Below are positions 1-13,369 of a stretch of 64,000 bases of DNA, in pieces. How positions within the stretch are numbered: the stretch's first letter is position 1; each line of letters starts with the position of its first letter. The DNA comes from Fragum whitleyi. Lineage: Eukaryota; Mollusca; Bivalvia; Cardiida; Cardiidae. Both the position numbers and the translations under genes were made by a program. The DNA is taken from contig OX411543.1 of NCBI GenBank assembly GCA_948146395.1, forward strand, positions 67,901,474 to 67,965,473, in the 5' to 3' direction. A model generated the notes under the pieces. The model was not told where the DNA came from and ran no database searches. It saw only the letters and a program-made list of their open reading frames with translations.

Positions 1-2720
1 CAGGAAGCGTGAGAAGTTTACTTTTTTTGTTTGCATGGTGGAATGGGTACTGTTGACTATGTGTTAACAAATGGATATAATTTTGTAATTTTGAAATATT
101 TGATTTTAATGAGCACTCTGATCACGCTCCAATCCTATTTTCATTAAATTCAAATTTGAGTATGAAGAAAAATTATTCAACAACAAATAAACGGACAAAA
201 ACATACGATAAACTGATAAAGGATAGCAGTAAGAGCGATCTATTTTTAGAACAACTCATGAATCATCATAGAATGCTGCTAGATTTAATCGATTAGTCAG
301 AAACCAAATATATAAATAGCATAGTTGGCGATTTCACGTGTTTCTCAAGGGATAATGCATTTATAGTATTTGGGAAAACCCAATGATTGAAACACAAACA
401 TGTTTGTAATCAAAATTGTAAATGGTTTAATGAAAAATGTTTTGTTGCTAAACAGGCTTTTAAACTCTATAGAGAGAGGAATAATATTAACAGACAAGCT
501 TTTAGCCGGGCGCGTGCTCATTATAACATCGTTAAAATATCTGCTAAGAAATAATTTAGACTAGCAGAGGGCTATCGAATCAGCAAACTTTCAAAATCGG
601 ACCCACGAGGTTTTTGGTGTAAGATAAAAGGTACATATAACAAAACAAAACAATCCACAAGATTCTCTCTCCATAGAACGATTGTTTGATCATTTTAAAA
701 AAATAATTGATACACCAGACGAAAAGACCCAAAACGAACAATATCCACAAAGCAACATTGATATGCAAAACAGTGAAATTAATCCCGAATTGAACATGAT
801 CTTCTCAGAAGAAGAAATTAAGAAAGCTGTATTTATGCAAAATAACGGTAGAAGCCCCGGTATCGATGAAATTGCATGTGAAATTATTAAAGTTTCTTAC
901 GAAATTATTGCACCTTTCGTCTTTGTATAATCGCATGTTCCAAACGGGCTACTACCCGGAGCAATGGGGAAGGGAAATTATCACTCCTATTTTTAAAAGG
1001 GTGATCCTAATATTTCGGACAATTATAGAGGTATTACCTTAATAAACATATTTTCAAAAGTGTATTCTCAAATTCTACTAAATAGACTCACTAGGTGGAC
1101 AGAAAAGATTGAAAAACTTAATGATAACCAATTTGGGTTTCAGAAAGGAAAATCCATTTTGGACTGCATCTTCATTATGAACTCGGTTATATCAAAAGTG
1201 TTATCGTCTGGTGATAAACTTTATTGTGTGTTCATTGACTACGAAAAGTGTTTCGATAGTATTAATCAGGAAAACATAAACACTCATTTTGTAAAACTTT
1301 TAAAATCTATTTACACGTCAGTAAGAGCTTGTGTTCGTTACGAACATGAGTTCTCATGATATTCGTCATTGACGTCATCGAACATATAAATTCCGATCTT
1401 GATGAAATTTTTGATTTTGGACTATGTGAAATTATTCTTGATATTGTATGCAGATGACCAAGTGTTATTCGCGAAATCTCCAACTTCTTTACAATCCATT
1501 TTGAGTGATTTACAAGCATATTGTACTTTATCTGGCAAAAAATTAACACATCTAAGACTAAAGCAATGATTTTTGAGAAGGGAAGACATACTAGTTATAC
1601 ATTTCACATTAATAATGTCGCCATTAAAACTGTCAAATATTTTAAATATTTAGGGATTAATCTTTAACGGATTATGGTCTCGTACACAAAAAGATATTGC
1701 CAAACAAGCATTATTTTCTCTTCATAACATCAGCAGAATTTCAGTTTATTTAGATTTACCCATGTCACAACAATGTAAGCTATTTGATAGTCTGGTTGGT
1801 TCCATCCTTCGATTTGGTTCACTTTTGTATGGTTATCACACTTCAAAAGATATTGAAAACATTCATACTAAGTTTTTACGTCTCGCGCTTCGCGTCAAAA
1901 ATCGACCCCGTAAGCCACACGATATGTAGAAAGAGGTAGGACACCACAAAGTGTTTCAAATCAATTCAATATGATTAAATATTGGACGCACATAATCACC
2001 CAAAATGAAAACAGCATTCTCAAATCAACCTACAATATGTTAAAATCGGACTGTGAAAATGGAAATACACACAGGGGAAACAACTGGGCTTTCCAAGTTA
2101 AAAGTATACTGCAGGATAATGGGTTATCTTTCTTATGAATTAATCAAAGAATGCCCCACATATAAATCTTGCATCTATCTAACAACGACTATTTGATAAT
2201 TATGTTACGTTATGGTCCTCAGAAATTAATAATACGTCTAAATTGGCCTGCTACAATCTATTCAAGGAATCCCTTGTACCTGAAAAGTATCTAGATATTG
2301 AATATGACGTAAACATTAAGACGGCATTAACAAAATTTCGAAAAAGGTAGATATACAAACATCCCTCGTGAAAATAGATTATGCTTAAACTGCAATATGA
2401 GTTGTATTGAAAACGAATATCACTTTCGATTGGTTGGCCCAAAATACTCAGAATTAAGGAAAAGGCACATGAAGTAATATTTTTACACTTGGTCATATTT
2501 ATACAAATTTAAAACACTTTTAACATCAAGCTCTAAAAAGGATTATTCACACATCGAAATATATTTATTTCGCAAACAAAATGAGAAACTAAAAAAATAG
2601 AAAGAAACAAAACTTTATGTAATCCTAATATTGTAGCCACCGTATCATGTGACTATTTTTTTTACATATGTATCGATCTTTGTTAACCTATGTGTGTTTT
2701 GTACTATATATTGTGATATG
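1..2720 (+). mobile_element. Decayed LINE (non-LTR retrotransposon), CR1/jockey type, cut by window edge
   Basis: Pieces of one non-LTR retrotransposon ORF2 can be read in order, in shifting frames. The endonuclease C-terminus is at about 46-140, with the SDHAP catalytic motif at 117-131. The linker follows at 423-640, including WFNE and a KLSKSDPRGFW-like block. The reverse transcriptase is at 780-1560. The thumb and C-terminal part is at 1670-1950 (LFDSLVGSILRFGS). The C-terminal zinc-binding block is at 2385-2425, with CLNC present but its final cysteine replaced by glycine. Stops and frameshifts throughout show a dead copy. The 5' part lies outside the window and the 3' limit is soft, because no clear tail was seen. 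The order of domains places it among CR1/jockey-like LINEs; the exact clade is an inference. Confidence 0.85.
682..1620 (+). pseudogene. Reverse transcriptase core of the left-end LINE, catalytic block partly deleted
   Basis: The N-terminal fingers are readable at 781-930, where a SEEEIKKAV block precedes a GRSPGIDEI block. The frame then shifts and continues through a GDPNISDNYRGITL block to 1300. Motif A is present as FIDYEKCFD at about 1231-1257, and motif C as YADDQ at 1447-1461. The segment between them that should hold the GDPLSP motif is missing: the sequence jumps from a RYEHEFS block near 1330-1355 to an INSDLDEIF block near 1390. That loss of roughly 100 bases, together with the frameshifts, rules out activity. 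The gene is relevant only as a fossil of the element. Confidence 0.85.
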
Positions 2721-3162
2721 TAGCTAGAAACACGGTAAGTATTTAAAGCTTTTTTGGAATTTGTAATGGCTTACCGAGGCTGGACACTTACATTTTGCGT
2801 GTTATCCACTGAGCTATTTGTTCAAGACAAACAGCGCAGAAACGGCCTTTTTAGTTACAATCTACATTTTTTTTTATCTCTTTTACTTTTGCGACAAAAC
2901 GGAAGAGGCTTATACAAAATTTGATGTAATATTTGTTTTTAATAATTAACAATAAGTATTTTCAGCGGTTTTTTTTACAGCTTTTCGGTTAAGTAAAGGA
3001 ATTGAAATTATCTTCGTGCTGTTCTAATATATTGTTCTAAAACCTGCTTAATGTGATCAATGTCTATCCCTGCGGAGGGGATACATTGTGAAAAGGGGGA
3101 AACAACTTCTTATATTTCATAAAAGAACAACAACAACAACTCCTCCTTCCTCTCCGTTTTCC

Positions 3163-3385
3163 ATCGTCTCGAGCACCTAACCATGGATTCCTATTGTTTC
3201 TTATACCAGTATTACCACAACACACTTACCCAGCCTCCAGCTGCTCCATCACATAGGTTCGCGATATAAAACCATTGATGGACGACATTTTTGTCTGAAA
3301 GGATATTTGCCGCGGCCGAGTATCGAACCCGGGACCTCTCGAACGAGAGGCAGGTGCGTTAAAAACTGTGCTAAGGCCTAGGATT
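3163..3385 (-). mobile_element. tRNA-headed SINE, 3' truncated, inside repeat R
   Basis: On the minus strand, a tRNA-like head (a TTAGCACAGT A-box region, then the B box GGGTTCGATAC) is followed by the body shared with the SINEs at 19855, 54020 and others: CCTATGTGATGGAGCAGCTG, a CTGGTATAAGAAA segment and ATGGTTAGGTGCTC. The copy stops at the point where the others continue into the CAGCCGCCGCG tail. RNA polymerase III promoter boxes are therefore visible, but the 3' end needed for retroposition is gone. Confidence 0.75.
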
Positions 3386-3656
3386 GCCGTTACGTTTTAA
3401 TACACCGTCGGTGCTGATATAAAATGTGAGATTCACCCACGAAATATTGTTTGTCCGATATTGCGTCATTGTTAACTGGATAAAATCGTTCCCTAAGGTG
3501 TTCTAACTTTTAGCTCTCTGCGCGAAAAAGGCATTTTCCAGTCCTTTTTATCGAAATTTTATGTGCAATTTTGGCATCTCTACCAAATCTGCCGTTATCT
3601 GCCTCTATATAAATGCTTCCCTCATGCATCAAATTGATGCCGGTTCTACCCCCTTG

Positions 3657-3969
3657 ACGTTTGAGCGTAGAGCGCAGTTGGTAGCATGTAGGATAATAGA
3701 TCTTAGATGAACTGGGTTCAGTCCCAGGTTGAATGGAAAATGTTTTGTGACATATCTCTCAAGTTTGTTGGATACAATTCTGCAAACTCCAGTTGGATGA
3801 GCTGGCTATGTCCTCGAAAAGATTGAGTGTTAAGACAAAAAACTCACGAATTGGGCAAATATTTTACCAACTTTTATTGTCCAAATTTGGGCCCTTTTGA
3901 TTGGCGAACTATTGCACTATCCCAGCCTCGCAATGATGCCCGATTTACAGTGCTGACAGCACTTTGATT
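3657..3969 (+). mobile_element. Second tRNA-headed unit (S2) inside repeat R
   Basis: The A box TAGAGCGCAGTTGG (about 3668-3681) and B box GGGTTCAGTCCC (about 3714-3725) give a tRNA-like head. A roughly 240-bp body follows that is unlike the other SINE body of this window. The same head and body occur at 57366-57674. It is either a distinct SINE family or a piece that has only ever moved as part of R. Confidence 0.6.
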
Positions 3970-5440
3970 TGGGTTTAGATCCCCTCGGTGAACAATCCGG
4001 AACATTTCCAGGAATTTTGCTGTTTTAGGGTTTGAGATAAGAAGGTCGTAAATCGCTTGAATAATTTGGGAGAGTAAGGACACCCTGATCAAGAACACAA
4101 AAAGGTGAACTTTTGACACCGCGCTTATACTACGAAAGGAGCCTAGAATATAAGTCATTTGCTCTCAGTTGATGGTCCTTCCCAATAACAAATTGGCATT
4201 TTAATATCTTTCTAGAATTAATTAAACTACTTCGTCTGCTATCGACAATGTACATGTGTATATAGCCGGTAGCCTACTACAAAGCTGTATAAAGTTGTAC
4301 AGAGAGTTAGGATATTTTAATCACATCTTAAATCGATTATTAACTAAGTCTGCGATGTTTGCTTAAAAATAACTGAAGGAAAGCTAAAATTAAAGTCTTC
4401 AGGTCTACGCTGAGGGGTTCGCCGCTTATATATCGGGTACACAATATGTCTTTTTTTCTTGCTTACTTCTATAATTTAACGTCGTCTACTAAAGAAAATC
4501 GTCTTATCGTATATTTTGGCTACTCAAATTCATACTTACGCCGATCTTAATGCCGTTACGGGGGCTTTGAGGGATATTTATTCGCACGACGCGCGGTCTA
4601 AGTTTCGTACTTTTTTGTTATTTACACTTTTATTTTCTTATCTTTTATTGCATGGGTAACGTAAATCGATCGCATTCACAAAGAAGTCTCCTGCCGTGGA
4701 TATTAAAGAACAATTCCTTCCGAGATGGTACACCCTCAGTGCCTTTCTCTGGAGGTTTTGTGCTTTACCGGGCCCGGAGAATCAAAAAAAAAAAAAAAAA
4801 AAAAAACCGTCGGATACCGTACATTAACTCTCTAAACAACTTCAAACTATAAGGAGCCATTTTGGGACATGCATAAATCATCTACATCTAAAAATTGGAT
4901 GTACTTTCCATAGCATTTGACCTGCCTATAGCGGCCCTGCGGATTTCTATTCAACCTTTCACCCCAATTTTAAATATTGATTACTGATGTAAATTTGGTG
5001 TAATGTTGTAATCGTACCTGTCGCTATTTACCAATGGGAAAGCTTACGTTTCGTTCCCTTTCGCTAGAATTGTAATGTTGAGTGTAAATGTTTTTGTGTT
5101 GTAATTTTAGATGCAAATAAAATATGTTTGAACCAAGCTTCGTGAAAAGTAATGAGAAGAATCAACATAAGCAAAACAGTGTCTTGCAATTCATATTTTA
5201 TTTAGATGAAGAATTATAGGCCTACGTTTTGAGAGATAGAATTTCAATGATATCATTAACCTTGAAGCTGCAGCTGTATTTGCGAGATTTCATTTATCAA
5301 TAAAGTTGTCTGTGGATATGTTCTTTAAAGTTACTTATTTATCACGAATTCTCATTAGCACACTCTGAGTAACATTTAAATTTAGAGTCAATTTTATATT
5401 CACTGTGAAGTTAACAGTTCATGCGGATTAAAGAAGGTTG
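3970..5440. other. Unassigned stretch with a 23-base A tract
   Basis: No gene is recognised. A run of 23 A residues at 4784-4806 follows a locally GC-richer segment (4530-4780), as at the 3' end of a retroposed transcript, but no matching source could be named. An AATAAA motif lies near 5118. An open frame at 4652-4852 reads into the A tract and has no recognisable motif. Confidence 0.4.
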
Positions 5441-8400
5441 GATGCCCCTGATAATTATGTGACCCGCCATTCAAAACGCAACGATCTGGGTATTTGCGTA
5501 AAATATTTTTGAAAATGCGACCTTGGTTGACCGGTACTGGAACCGATCTTATTTTTCAAATTCTTTTTCGGGTACTCTTGTTGTGTAAAACAAAATATCC
5601 TTGAGGTGTTATTGTCATATTTCATTCGTATTCTGAACCGTAAACATAGGCTTAAAAAAGGAATTAAAAAAAAGAAACGTCCACCTCCAGTGCTTTCGTT
5701 GCACGCTATTAACGTCGCTGTAAAATACATGAAACTTCCTTTCAAAACTGAATCACTTCTTATCAAAGTAGCGTCATTACGGTCCTATGGTCTTGTTTCG
5801 ACGAAAGAACGTTTTGTCAAAACATGTGTTAAGCATTCAATAAATTATTCGATTTGAAAAACCTTTCTCAGTACATTGCGTGGATACGCAATTTCGTTTT
5901 TTAAACCCAGAAGTTGTGTGTACACTTATCGGAATATTTAGAACTTCAAGAAAAAAATCAACTATTATCAATAAAATTCAGTTTTAGAGATATTGTATTT
6001 ATTGCAATTATTTGAAGAAAAAATAACACACTAATTCATTTTTAACCTCGCATGCTGTAGGCACTTCAAGTTGTTATTCTTACTGGTATCGTGAAATATA
6101 TATGCAAGGAGGAAACACATGTGTCGACATTGAATAAAAACAATGGCTTGAGTAATGAACATTAAATGAATAATTCAAGTTTAAAAAGCAGGTTATTGGC
6201 TATAGATTTGTTTCCATCTCTTTAAATCTCACCGCCAACTATCTAAAATTACCCTGTGTCCCTTGGGTCTGTGTTTACTCCATCGGATTATGTTTCGGTA
6301 GGTATCATATCCACTTTAATTATACTTTTATTTTATGATAATTTTTGTAACGTGGGAGCACAGATTTTCAAAAAAGTCATTCAAATATGTTAGGAAAAAT
6401 AATGAATTAGAGTAGATCCATTTTTTACTATACAATCAAATTTTCGAAATATTCGTTACCTTTAAAAATCACCATAAAAAAATATTATAACATGACATGT
6501 ACTTGTCTAAAAGTTTTGAAAGTGGATACAAAATTGAAAATTGATAGAACGATATTTTGGATGATAATGATTATTTCACAAGTAATAGAAAAAAAGATAT
6601 TGAAACAAATCCTAAAATTTTCAAGTTCTTTTAAGATTTAGAGAGTAAACAGAGGCACAATTCCATTTATCTGGTAAAATTTGACGTGTTCGTTATCATC
6701 GCGAACATGTCATGGTATTTTTTTAAAAGTTTCAGCTGACTTATGGGTCTATATCAATGGACCCACTGAAAATTTGAGTACGAAATACCCTCTTGATTAA
6801 AATAATATATATAGAACTAAAAAACAAGGGATCGTTTTCAACCTTAATGTTGAAAGAGGATTATCATCTTTTTTGTAAAAAATAGGTAGAAATGCAACCT
6901 TTTATTATTGGACAGTCATTTTTAATCCTATTTTTGCATAATCGTAATAAATAAGTTTGTTAATCATATCTACGAAATGAAAGCAGCAATTCCAGTATAT
7001 CAGGGCAATGTTACCTGCAACGAAGATTTCAGTCACGACTCCGGCGAAATCAAATTCACCCGCTTATGAGAATCAGTGATTTTAGCGAAAATTTTGTGTA
7101 TATCGTTTCATATCTTAGCGAAAAAAAAGTTAACAATCAATAACTGTTCTAACTCCACTATGTTGTCTACATGTTAGCAAGGAGGAGTAAGAACCTTTGG
7201 ATTGAGGAGATGGGTGTTTTTCCAAATGATAGCAAATTGTTATAAAAAATATCCAGGAGGCACTTTACGGATATGATTTTATTTTATTTTATGTAAGGAC
7301 CAATGTGTGGGGCTCTCCCAAAGGGGTATTTCGACTTGTACACCGGACCTCCCTGAGGTAACTTTAGTTTCGCGTGATGATAAGCAGCCGCTTTATTTTG
7401 CTTTGAAATACAAAATATTTAAAATTTATGTGTCTTCACCTGTAAATGGTTTCGCGCAAATTCAAAATCAGGTTTCATTATTTACAAGCTCCAGACTATC
7501 AGATCGAGCACCCACCCACATTTCCGTGTCATATTTCCGGAATCATTTTTTTTTTAATTATGAATTTTATATCAGAGTATGTCCGCTTTTTCTCAAGTCA
7601 AGTCTACGACATAATGTATCTAAATGCAAAAACACCAACCCATATTCGTCTTAAAATGTGTTAATTAAGGCAAGGAGCAGATAAAACTGCTACCGAGAAT
7701 GAATATCTATTGATTTCGCCTATCTGGTCATGGAAAAAAAACACACTTTATCACGAATCGCCAAAAGAAAATGGATATTGGTAAATTGGTTAATTGATTA
7801 CACGGAAATTAGTTCACAGAAACATCGTTTCAGCTTATATAAGAACAGCTACAGTTTCGTACGATAAATGTTAGCATTTCCCTTCTTAATAAAACAATTT
7901 TTCCGCAGCAAACGTTTCCAACCAGAACAAAGCAAATATTGTACATAAAGCAAGCTTTTGTGACCTATTTGTACAATTGAGATGGCAAATAAGCCCCCTT
8001 GAACGAAAACATCACTTGACTTGTCTTGATGAGAATTTTTTTAAGTATGTGTGAGCTAAATTTTGTATTAAGGATTCTACTGTTAAGTAAATATCAGAAG
8101 ATATAAACCCATTAAAAAAAAGAGAACAATAAATATTGTAGACAAATGGTAATATTACACGACATTTAGTGCACAATGGATTCTGTTTGTCAAAGCAAAA
8201 CTTTTGAATTGGTTCCAGTACATTTATGTCACATAAGTATAGCTGCGATCTTGCCTTCTTTAAATTAGATTGATAGCCTTATCACCAGTTGTATTTTTTT
8301 TCGGTGGCAGCCAGAAATACAGAATTGTGAATAATATCGTTTGGTTAATTAAAAAATTCATAATGATTTTTTTTCCTAATTTGCCGTTTTCTGATAAAGC

Positions 8401-10560
8401 AAATACTAAAACAGATAATCCAGGTTGTGTTTATCAATTAAAACGGATGCTTGTTTGGCAAAATTGATTTGTGAATACAAGTTCACACAGTTTTTCCTTT
8501 CTTTTTAATTTATATCAAATTTTATCCGTTTTACACCCTCTTTTCGATTATATTGGGATAACACATGAATCATTTTTCTAAGTCGAGGAATGTGGACAAC
8601 AGCATCTTTATACTGATTCTTTTTTTGTAATTTTCACTTGTTTTGAAAAAGTCGAAAATTTCCTAAACAGTTTAAGAAGATGGTCACATGAGGATCATCT
8701 TTAAAAATCATCTCCTCCCCCTCTCTTTGGGTCATTTTAAGGTAACTGCGGACATATAACATTGTCGAATTTTCGACTTTTTTAAAATCTCACAATAATT
8801 GCTGAGATTTATCTTTGAAGTGCGGCCATTAGCTATCTTGTAATGAAAAGAGTTTGAAGCATCGTGACGTCATTAAGGGGTTGTATTTGCAAATGTTTTA
8901 GGAATTAATCGGTCGATTTTTACGGGGAAAAAAATCATAAAGAAAGTTAAAGAACGCCCGAGATAGTCGTTTAATTTTTGCACGCATTTAATTAGGAAAA
9001 TATGCCTGAAACTCTACTGATTTTGCGATTTTAAAGATATAAAGTTCCTTTTTTCATTTCATTTATTTGCAAAAAGATAGAAATTTTATAATATTGCCCG
9101 GTAACCATTGCTGATTTTTTTTCTCATTTCGTAGCGAAAATAATGTGCAGTGCATCAATCAGATAAAAATGATCAGACGAGTCAGACGAGGACCAAACAA
9201 TTTACTGTCATTTGAAACTTTTCCTCTGCTCCGATATGTCAAAATGACTTTCATTATAATCTTCATGATTACAAGATTCTGATCTAAAAAAGTTTGTTTT
9301 TTTTTTTTGCAGCAAAAAAAACGAACGAGGCTGGAAATATTAATTTTGCCTTATATCGAGGAATGCATTATTTTCAGCATTTTCTGATTAGATTTAATTA
9401 GTATGGTGACGAGATTACTCTACCCAAACTTTCAAATGGGAAATGGTTTCAAACTTTCAACAAATTATTCTTAGGTTAAGGTATGTCCCGACACGACATG
9501 AAGGAATCACACAGGTGATTTTAGGGCTAACCAATCCTAATGGCATTCAATCAATTCTCGCCTTATGTCATTAATGACATTTTTTTCCGTTACCATGACG
9601 ATCATTGTTATCTTTCGATTTCATTTATATTAAGACCGGCCTTCCTCGTAATTACAATTTGAACAGTTTTTTAGGCTTAATTAATCAATGGTCTGACATT
9701 TTTACTTTTTAATTCAACATGTTAGCGTTGTTTCCGCTATTATTTTATTAATAATCGGGTTTAAATAAAAAGAAAAAGCTACCTTGTAATTGGAATCAGT
9801 TTATATGTTTTTACTTTGATTTCCACCTTATGTCATGAAGATTATGAATGCGTGGACACGGGATACCGAATTAATTAAACGAGTCATCTATAAACAGATA
9901 AAAACGAGGCTGTGCCGAATGACCCCATTTTTTTAAAAAAAACTTCAAAATTTTTGAAATCCAACTTTTCAATTTTCTGCGAAACTTATAACGCTGCTTA
10001 AAACCGACGTCACAATACTATTTATTTTCACGGTTACAAAATAGCGTTGCTTTTCGCTCTGAGCTCATTTGTATAATAAGAAACCTGTAATATCAAAAGG
10101 GTTATTACACTCCCGTGGGTCATTTTACAAATAAAAAAAATAGATATGACATCAGGTAACGCAAACTCGCGAAACAAGTCGCTTTCATGATTACTGCAAG
10201 TTTCAGAAAGCCAAGATTGTTTGGTTATACCCTGATTTTGGGATGAGAAAAATGGCATTTTCAAATATTTTCAAGAACCACTATTCAAAGTAGTCTACCG
10301 AGTTAAGTCCCCTTATATGTTTCATAGTACTCTTTCCCTGAAACCCCCTGGCCCCTTCAAATCAAATATAGGTAATTAAGACTAAGCAACAATCACTTCG
10401 GAGCGAGCAATTATGATAAAAGCTAAAAAAAAAAGTATCAAAATAATAATGATATAATAAAAATCATCAAAATAGAAATCCCCATTCTAAATTATGATCA
10501 TGATAGACAATGTGTTCTTGCTCATATCAAACATTACCATTTTGATAATCCTGACATTAT
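5441..10560. other. Unassigned AT-rich DNA
   Basis: Several open frames of 60-117 codons occur (for example 5455-5766 minus, 5606-5857 plus, 7307-7654 plus). They show no domain motif, no splice context and no consistent codon character. Overlapping frames on both strands at 5.5-5.9 kb argue for chance. AATAAA is present at about 5837. No repeat shared with the rest of the window was noticed. Confidence 0.4.
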
Positions 10561-10587
10561 TTCCTGATATTTAATTTATTCTACTAC

Positions 10588-10616
10588 AAAAAAAAAAAAA
10601 ACAAAAAAAAAAAAAA
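10588..10616. repeat. A-rich simple sequence
   Basis: Two A runs separated by a single C. This is a low-complexity tract and also creates the lysine- or phenylalanine-rich chance frames around it. Confidence 0.9.
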
Positions 10617-10824
10617 CTTAAAAAATAGTGGCCAGAGGATTGGGTTTTAAGAAAATCGACTGTTTTAGTTTGTTGGGTCTTTTTTTTCTTGAATATGAAA
10701 ATGAATGTAAAAAAAAACCACCAAAAACATCTGTAAAATAAAACAGCGTCTTTAAACAAAGGAACCCGTTTATTTTGAAAATCTTATTAGTTAAGTGACA
10801 TTTTGATAAAACATTTACATTTTA

Positions 10825-10939
10825 GGGTCTATCGGAATTTAAACCCGCACGGGCACGACAACGTCACCTTAAGATTTTAAGATTTTGAACAGCTAAGCGA
10901 CGTTGCCATGTCTGCGTGGGTTCAAATCCCATAAGAGTC
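10825..10939. repeat. Inverted pair of tRNA-like 3' halves
   Basis: Two 41-bp arms (10825-10865 and 10899-10939) are inverted copies of each other, matching at roughly two thirds of positions. The right arm carries a B box, GGGTTCAAATCCC, at 10918-10930; the left arm carries its reverse counterpart, GGAATTTAAACCC. Both look like the T-arm half of a leucine- or serine-type tRNA. Neither has a convincing full tRNA fold, so these are SINE-head fragments or a foldback rather than tRNA genes. Confidence 0.5.
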
Positions 10940-10989
10940 AGAAATATTAATTCTTGATTATGGTTGAAAAGGCACAAATGAGAGATTTG

Positions 10990-11260
10990 AATATTATAAC
11001 TATTACCTAAACGTTTTTTTTTAATATCTTTTGGAAAACGATCATTTCAAAAACAAAAATGGTCGAACCTTTTCTCTTAAATTTATTTGTTATTATTATT
11101 CATTGCAAATGAAAACAATATAGAATTACAGCTCCTTTTTTTTATTTTCTCAGTATATTTTAGACATGTATTCTGGGAAAAATTTAAATATTGGGTAAAT
11201 GAATAGCGATTTGCGATACTTTGACCTTTTTTTATTAAAGGGGGGAGGGGGGGGGAGAGA
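10990..11260. repeat. Dispersed repeat D, copy 1
   Basis: Similar to 40795-41035 over about 240 bp. The landmarks are AACGATCATTT, GATGAAAACAATATAGAA, a CTCCTTTTTT tract, a TTTTAGGCATG-like block and a terminal AAAGGRGGG. A G-rich stretch (11240-11256) follows directly. No coding potential or terminal repeats were seen, and the family is unassigned. Confidence 0.6.
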
Positions 11261-11261
11261 T

Positions 11262-13365
11262 AATAAAGGGTTAACCAATACGGGGCGATATGTCATGTGT
11301 CTACTCATGGTCACATAGACGTTAAAGGTAAAAAAGGGGTAAATTATTTATGTTTTACATTATTTCGGATATATATTGAAGTGGAATTTAGGCCTGAAAA
11401 TAACTGTTTTCGCTAACGGACTAGGAAAAAGAGGGTATGTAGGTAACAACAATGTTATACCGACGATCTCAGAGAATCTATACCTATCGATAGTGGATAC
11501 TGACGATGAGCTAAAATGATTTCCAATGCATACCTGTGTATCCAACATTATCCAACTCAAACACCACACAAACACAAGCTGTATCAGATTTAACTCTGCT
11601 GTCACTGCAAATATTTTACGAGATATTGGATTTTAAGGGCAAGGTTTTTTTTCTGACAATCATTGCCCAGAAAACGCTTGATACGACTACTTCCAAGAGA
11701 AATGTACTGCGAAATTTTAATTTAGCTCTGTTTAGTTTCTTAAGGTAAATTCATTTTTGGGGAAACCATCGTTTAAAGCGTGGTGCAAGAGGTATAAATT
11801 GTGAGTGTGATTATAATTGTTAGATCGTGCATTTATTGCAACATTGTACAACATTTTTGAAACGGCATTATGGAACATTATCAATGAGTTATGAATTATC
11901 AAAGCTTGAATGTTTGACATATAGACAGTCACATATCTGCCTTTTTTCCAATTTTTTTTATTCAATCGTCAGTTGTTGTTCACGTTAATTGATAATCAAA
12001 AAAGCCGTAAAATTGAATATTTACTGCATGTTTACCAAGGATGCCGACATTCATGTAAATTGGTATCCAACTCAAAAACTGCCGAGTGTAGATTAAATAT
12101 TTTAAATTTATGATGTGAGTTAAAGGTTTCGTCTATATTTAATCGATTTCGAGATTTGAGATTTCAGATATCTTTGCAAAGTTTATAAACACGATTTTAT
12201 AAGTATGTTAAGGGCATTTCATGAATTTGCATACTTTCGACATTGATATATCATGCAAATCCTAAACGAATTGAACTGACGTCTGTCGTTCAAGAATCCA
12301 ATACAAATACATATAAGAAAAAGATTTGGACGTTAAGACTAAAAATTATATATAATATAGCACAAAAGATGTACCTATCATAACCAGTAAGAAAATCCTA
12401 TAACCACACCCTCAGTAACAACGTGAACTGTGTCACGGAATGTCTGCTTTTAGAACGATAGTATTGAATTTATGCTTGTAGGTTTTATTCGATATCTATT
12501 GATATTGTTAATGACATAAAATTGAACAAACTTGCGTCTGACCACCAGTTACATTATTGTCGTCACTTTATTGTAATTTCAAGTATTATTCAAGAGAATT
12601 TTTCGACGTCGTGTTACGCTTTTGTTTTTGTTTAAATAACGTGTTTCATTTTTGTTCAGCATATTTTGAAATCTATAATTGACCACAACTACATTACCAA
12701 TGTATCGGAGAAATCGGGGAAACATTGAGGGAAAAAACTAATGAAAATAGACATTGTGAAAGGGGAGTATGTTCCAATGTAAAATAATAGACTGCAGTGT
12801 TTACACAAGAGAGAGAAAGGATATTCTATCGAACCTTATGAGCGACAATGCTTTCAAAAGATTGGACTCAAAAGAGAAACTGTCTGGAAGAGTGGGATGC
12901 CGATCTCACACGACCGACCCTCTTCATCGTAGTTACGGGAGAGGGAGGCATGGCCTCTGCACCCGTCACCGTTTTTACCAAGCTTTAAGGACTTATCAAC
13001 CGTCACTCGCACCTTAATATATGATCAAGGTGACATATAGGCCCATTGGGTGGGTGTTTTATTTATCTAATTGTTTGATATTTCCTGTAGTGTTGAATCT
13101 CATGCATATAAAACCCATGTCACTTTAATAATTAGAATTTACTTTAGTAATTATACTTATAAGAATAAGGATTTATGTGATTTTGCATCTTTTTTGCTTG
13201 TAAGCTGAATTAGGCAGATGAGTGGACATTTTTTCTTGTAACAGCCACTAAATAAGCAGTATCCGCCAATAAATGTTTAACAGTTGACCGCTTAGAAATA
13301 TTTTTATTATATAAATATATAACAAGACAAAATTTTGATGCAATGCATCAAAGTAGGCCGAAAAT
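11262..13365. other. Unassigned DNA
   Basis: No gene is recognised. The frame at 12769-13017 plus is somewhat GC-richer than its surroundings and rich in R, S and H, but it has no motif, no visible splice sites and no repeat partner. It is probably a fragment of an older repeat. Confidence 0.35.
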
Positions 13366-13369
13366 TATT

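Larger units (their letters stand above)
2776..3969. repeat. Composite repeat R, copy A
   Basis: About 1.2 kb that matches 55257-57674 almost from end to end, starting at GAGGCTGGACACTTAC and ending at GCACTTTGATT. Compared with the other copy it lacks roughly 165 bp (between 3162 and 3163), a 58-bp palindrome and a 1-kb transposon insertion. It contains a reverse-strand SINE body and a separate forward tRNA-headed unit, so R is a patchwork that was copied as a block. A further partial copy is at 54795-55045. The left edge contains a reverse-strand A-box-like ATAGCTCAGTGGATAA at about 2800-2815. Confidence 0.8.

Noticed and set aside
5455..5857. Overlapping open frames on both strands as a gene
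   Set aside because: Both frames cover the same bases and neither has a domain motif; chance is more likely.
7307..7654. 115-codon open frame as a gene
   Set aside because: No recognisable motif, no splice signals and overlap with another open frame on the same strand; composition follows the local AT-rich DNA.
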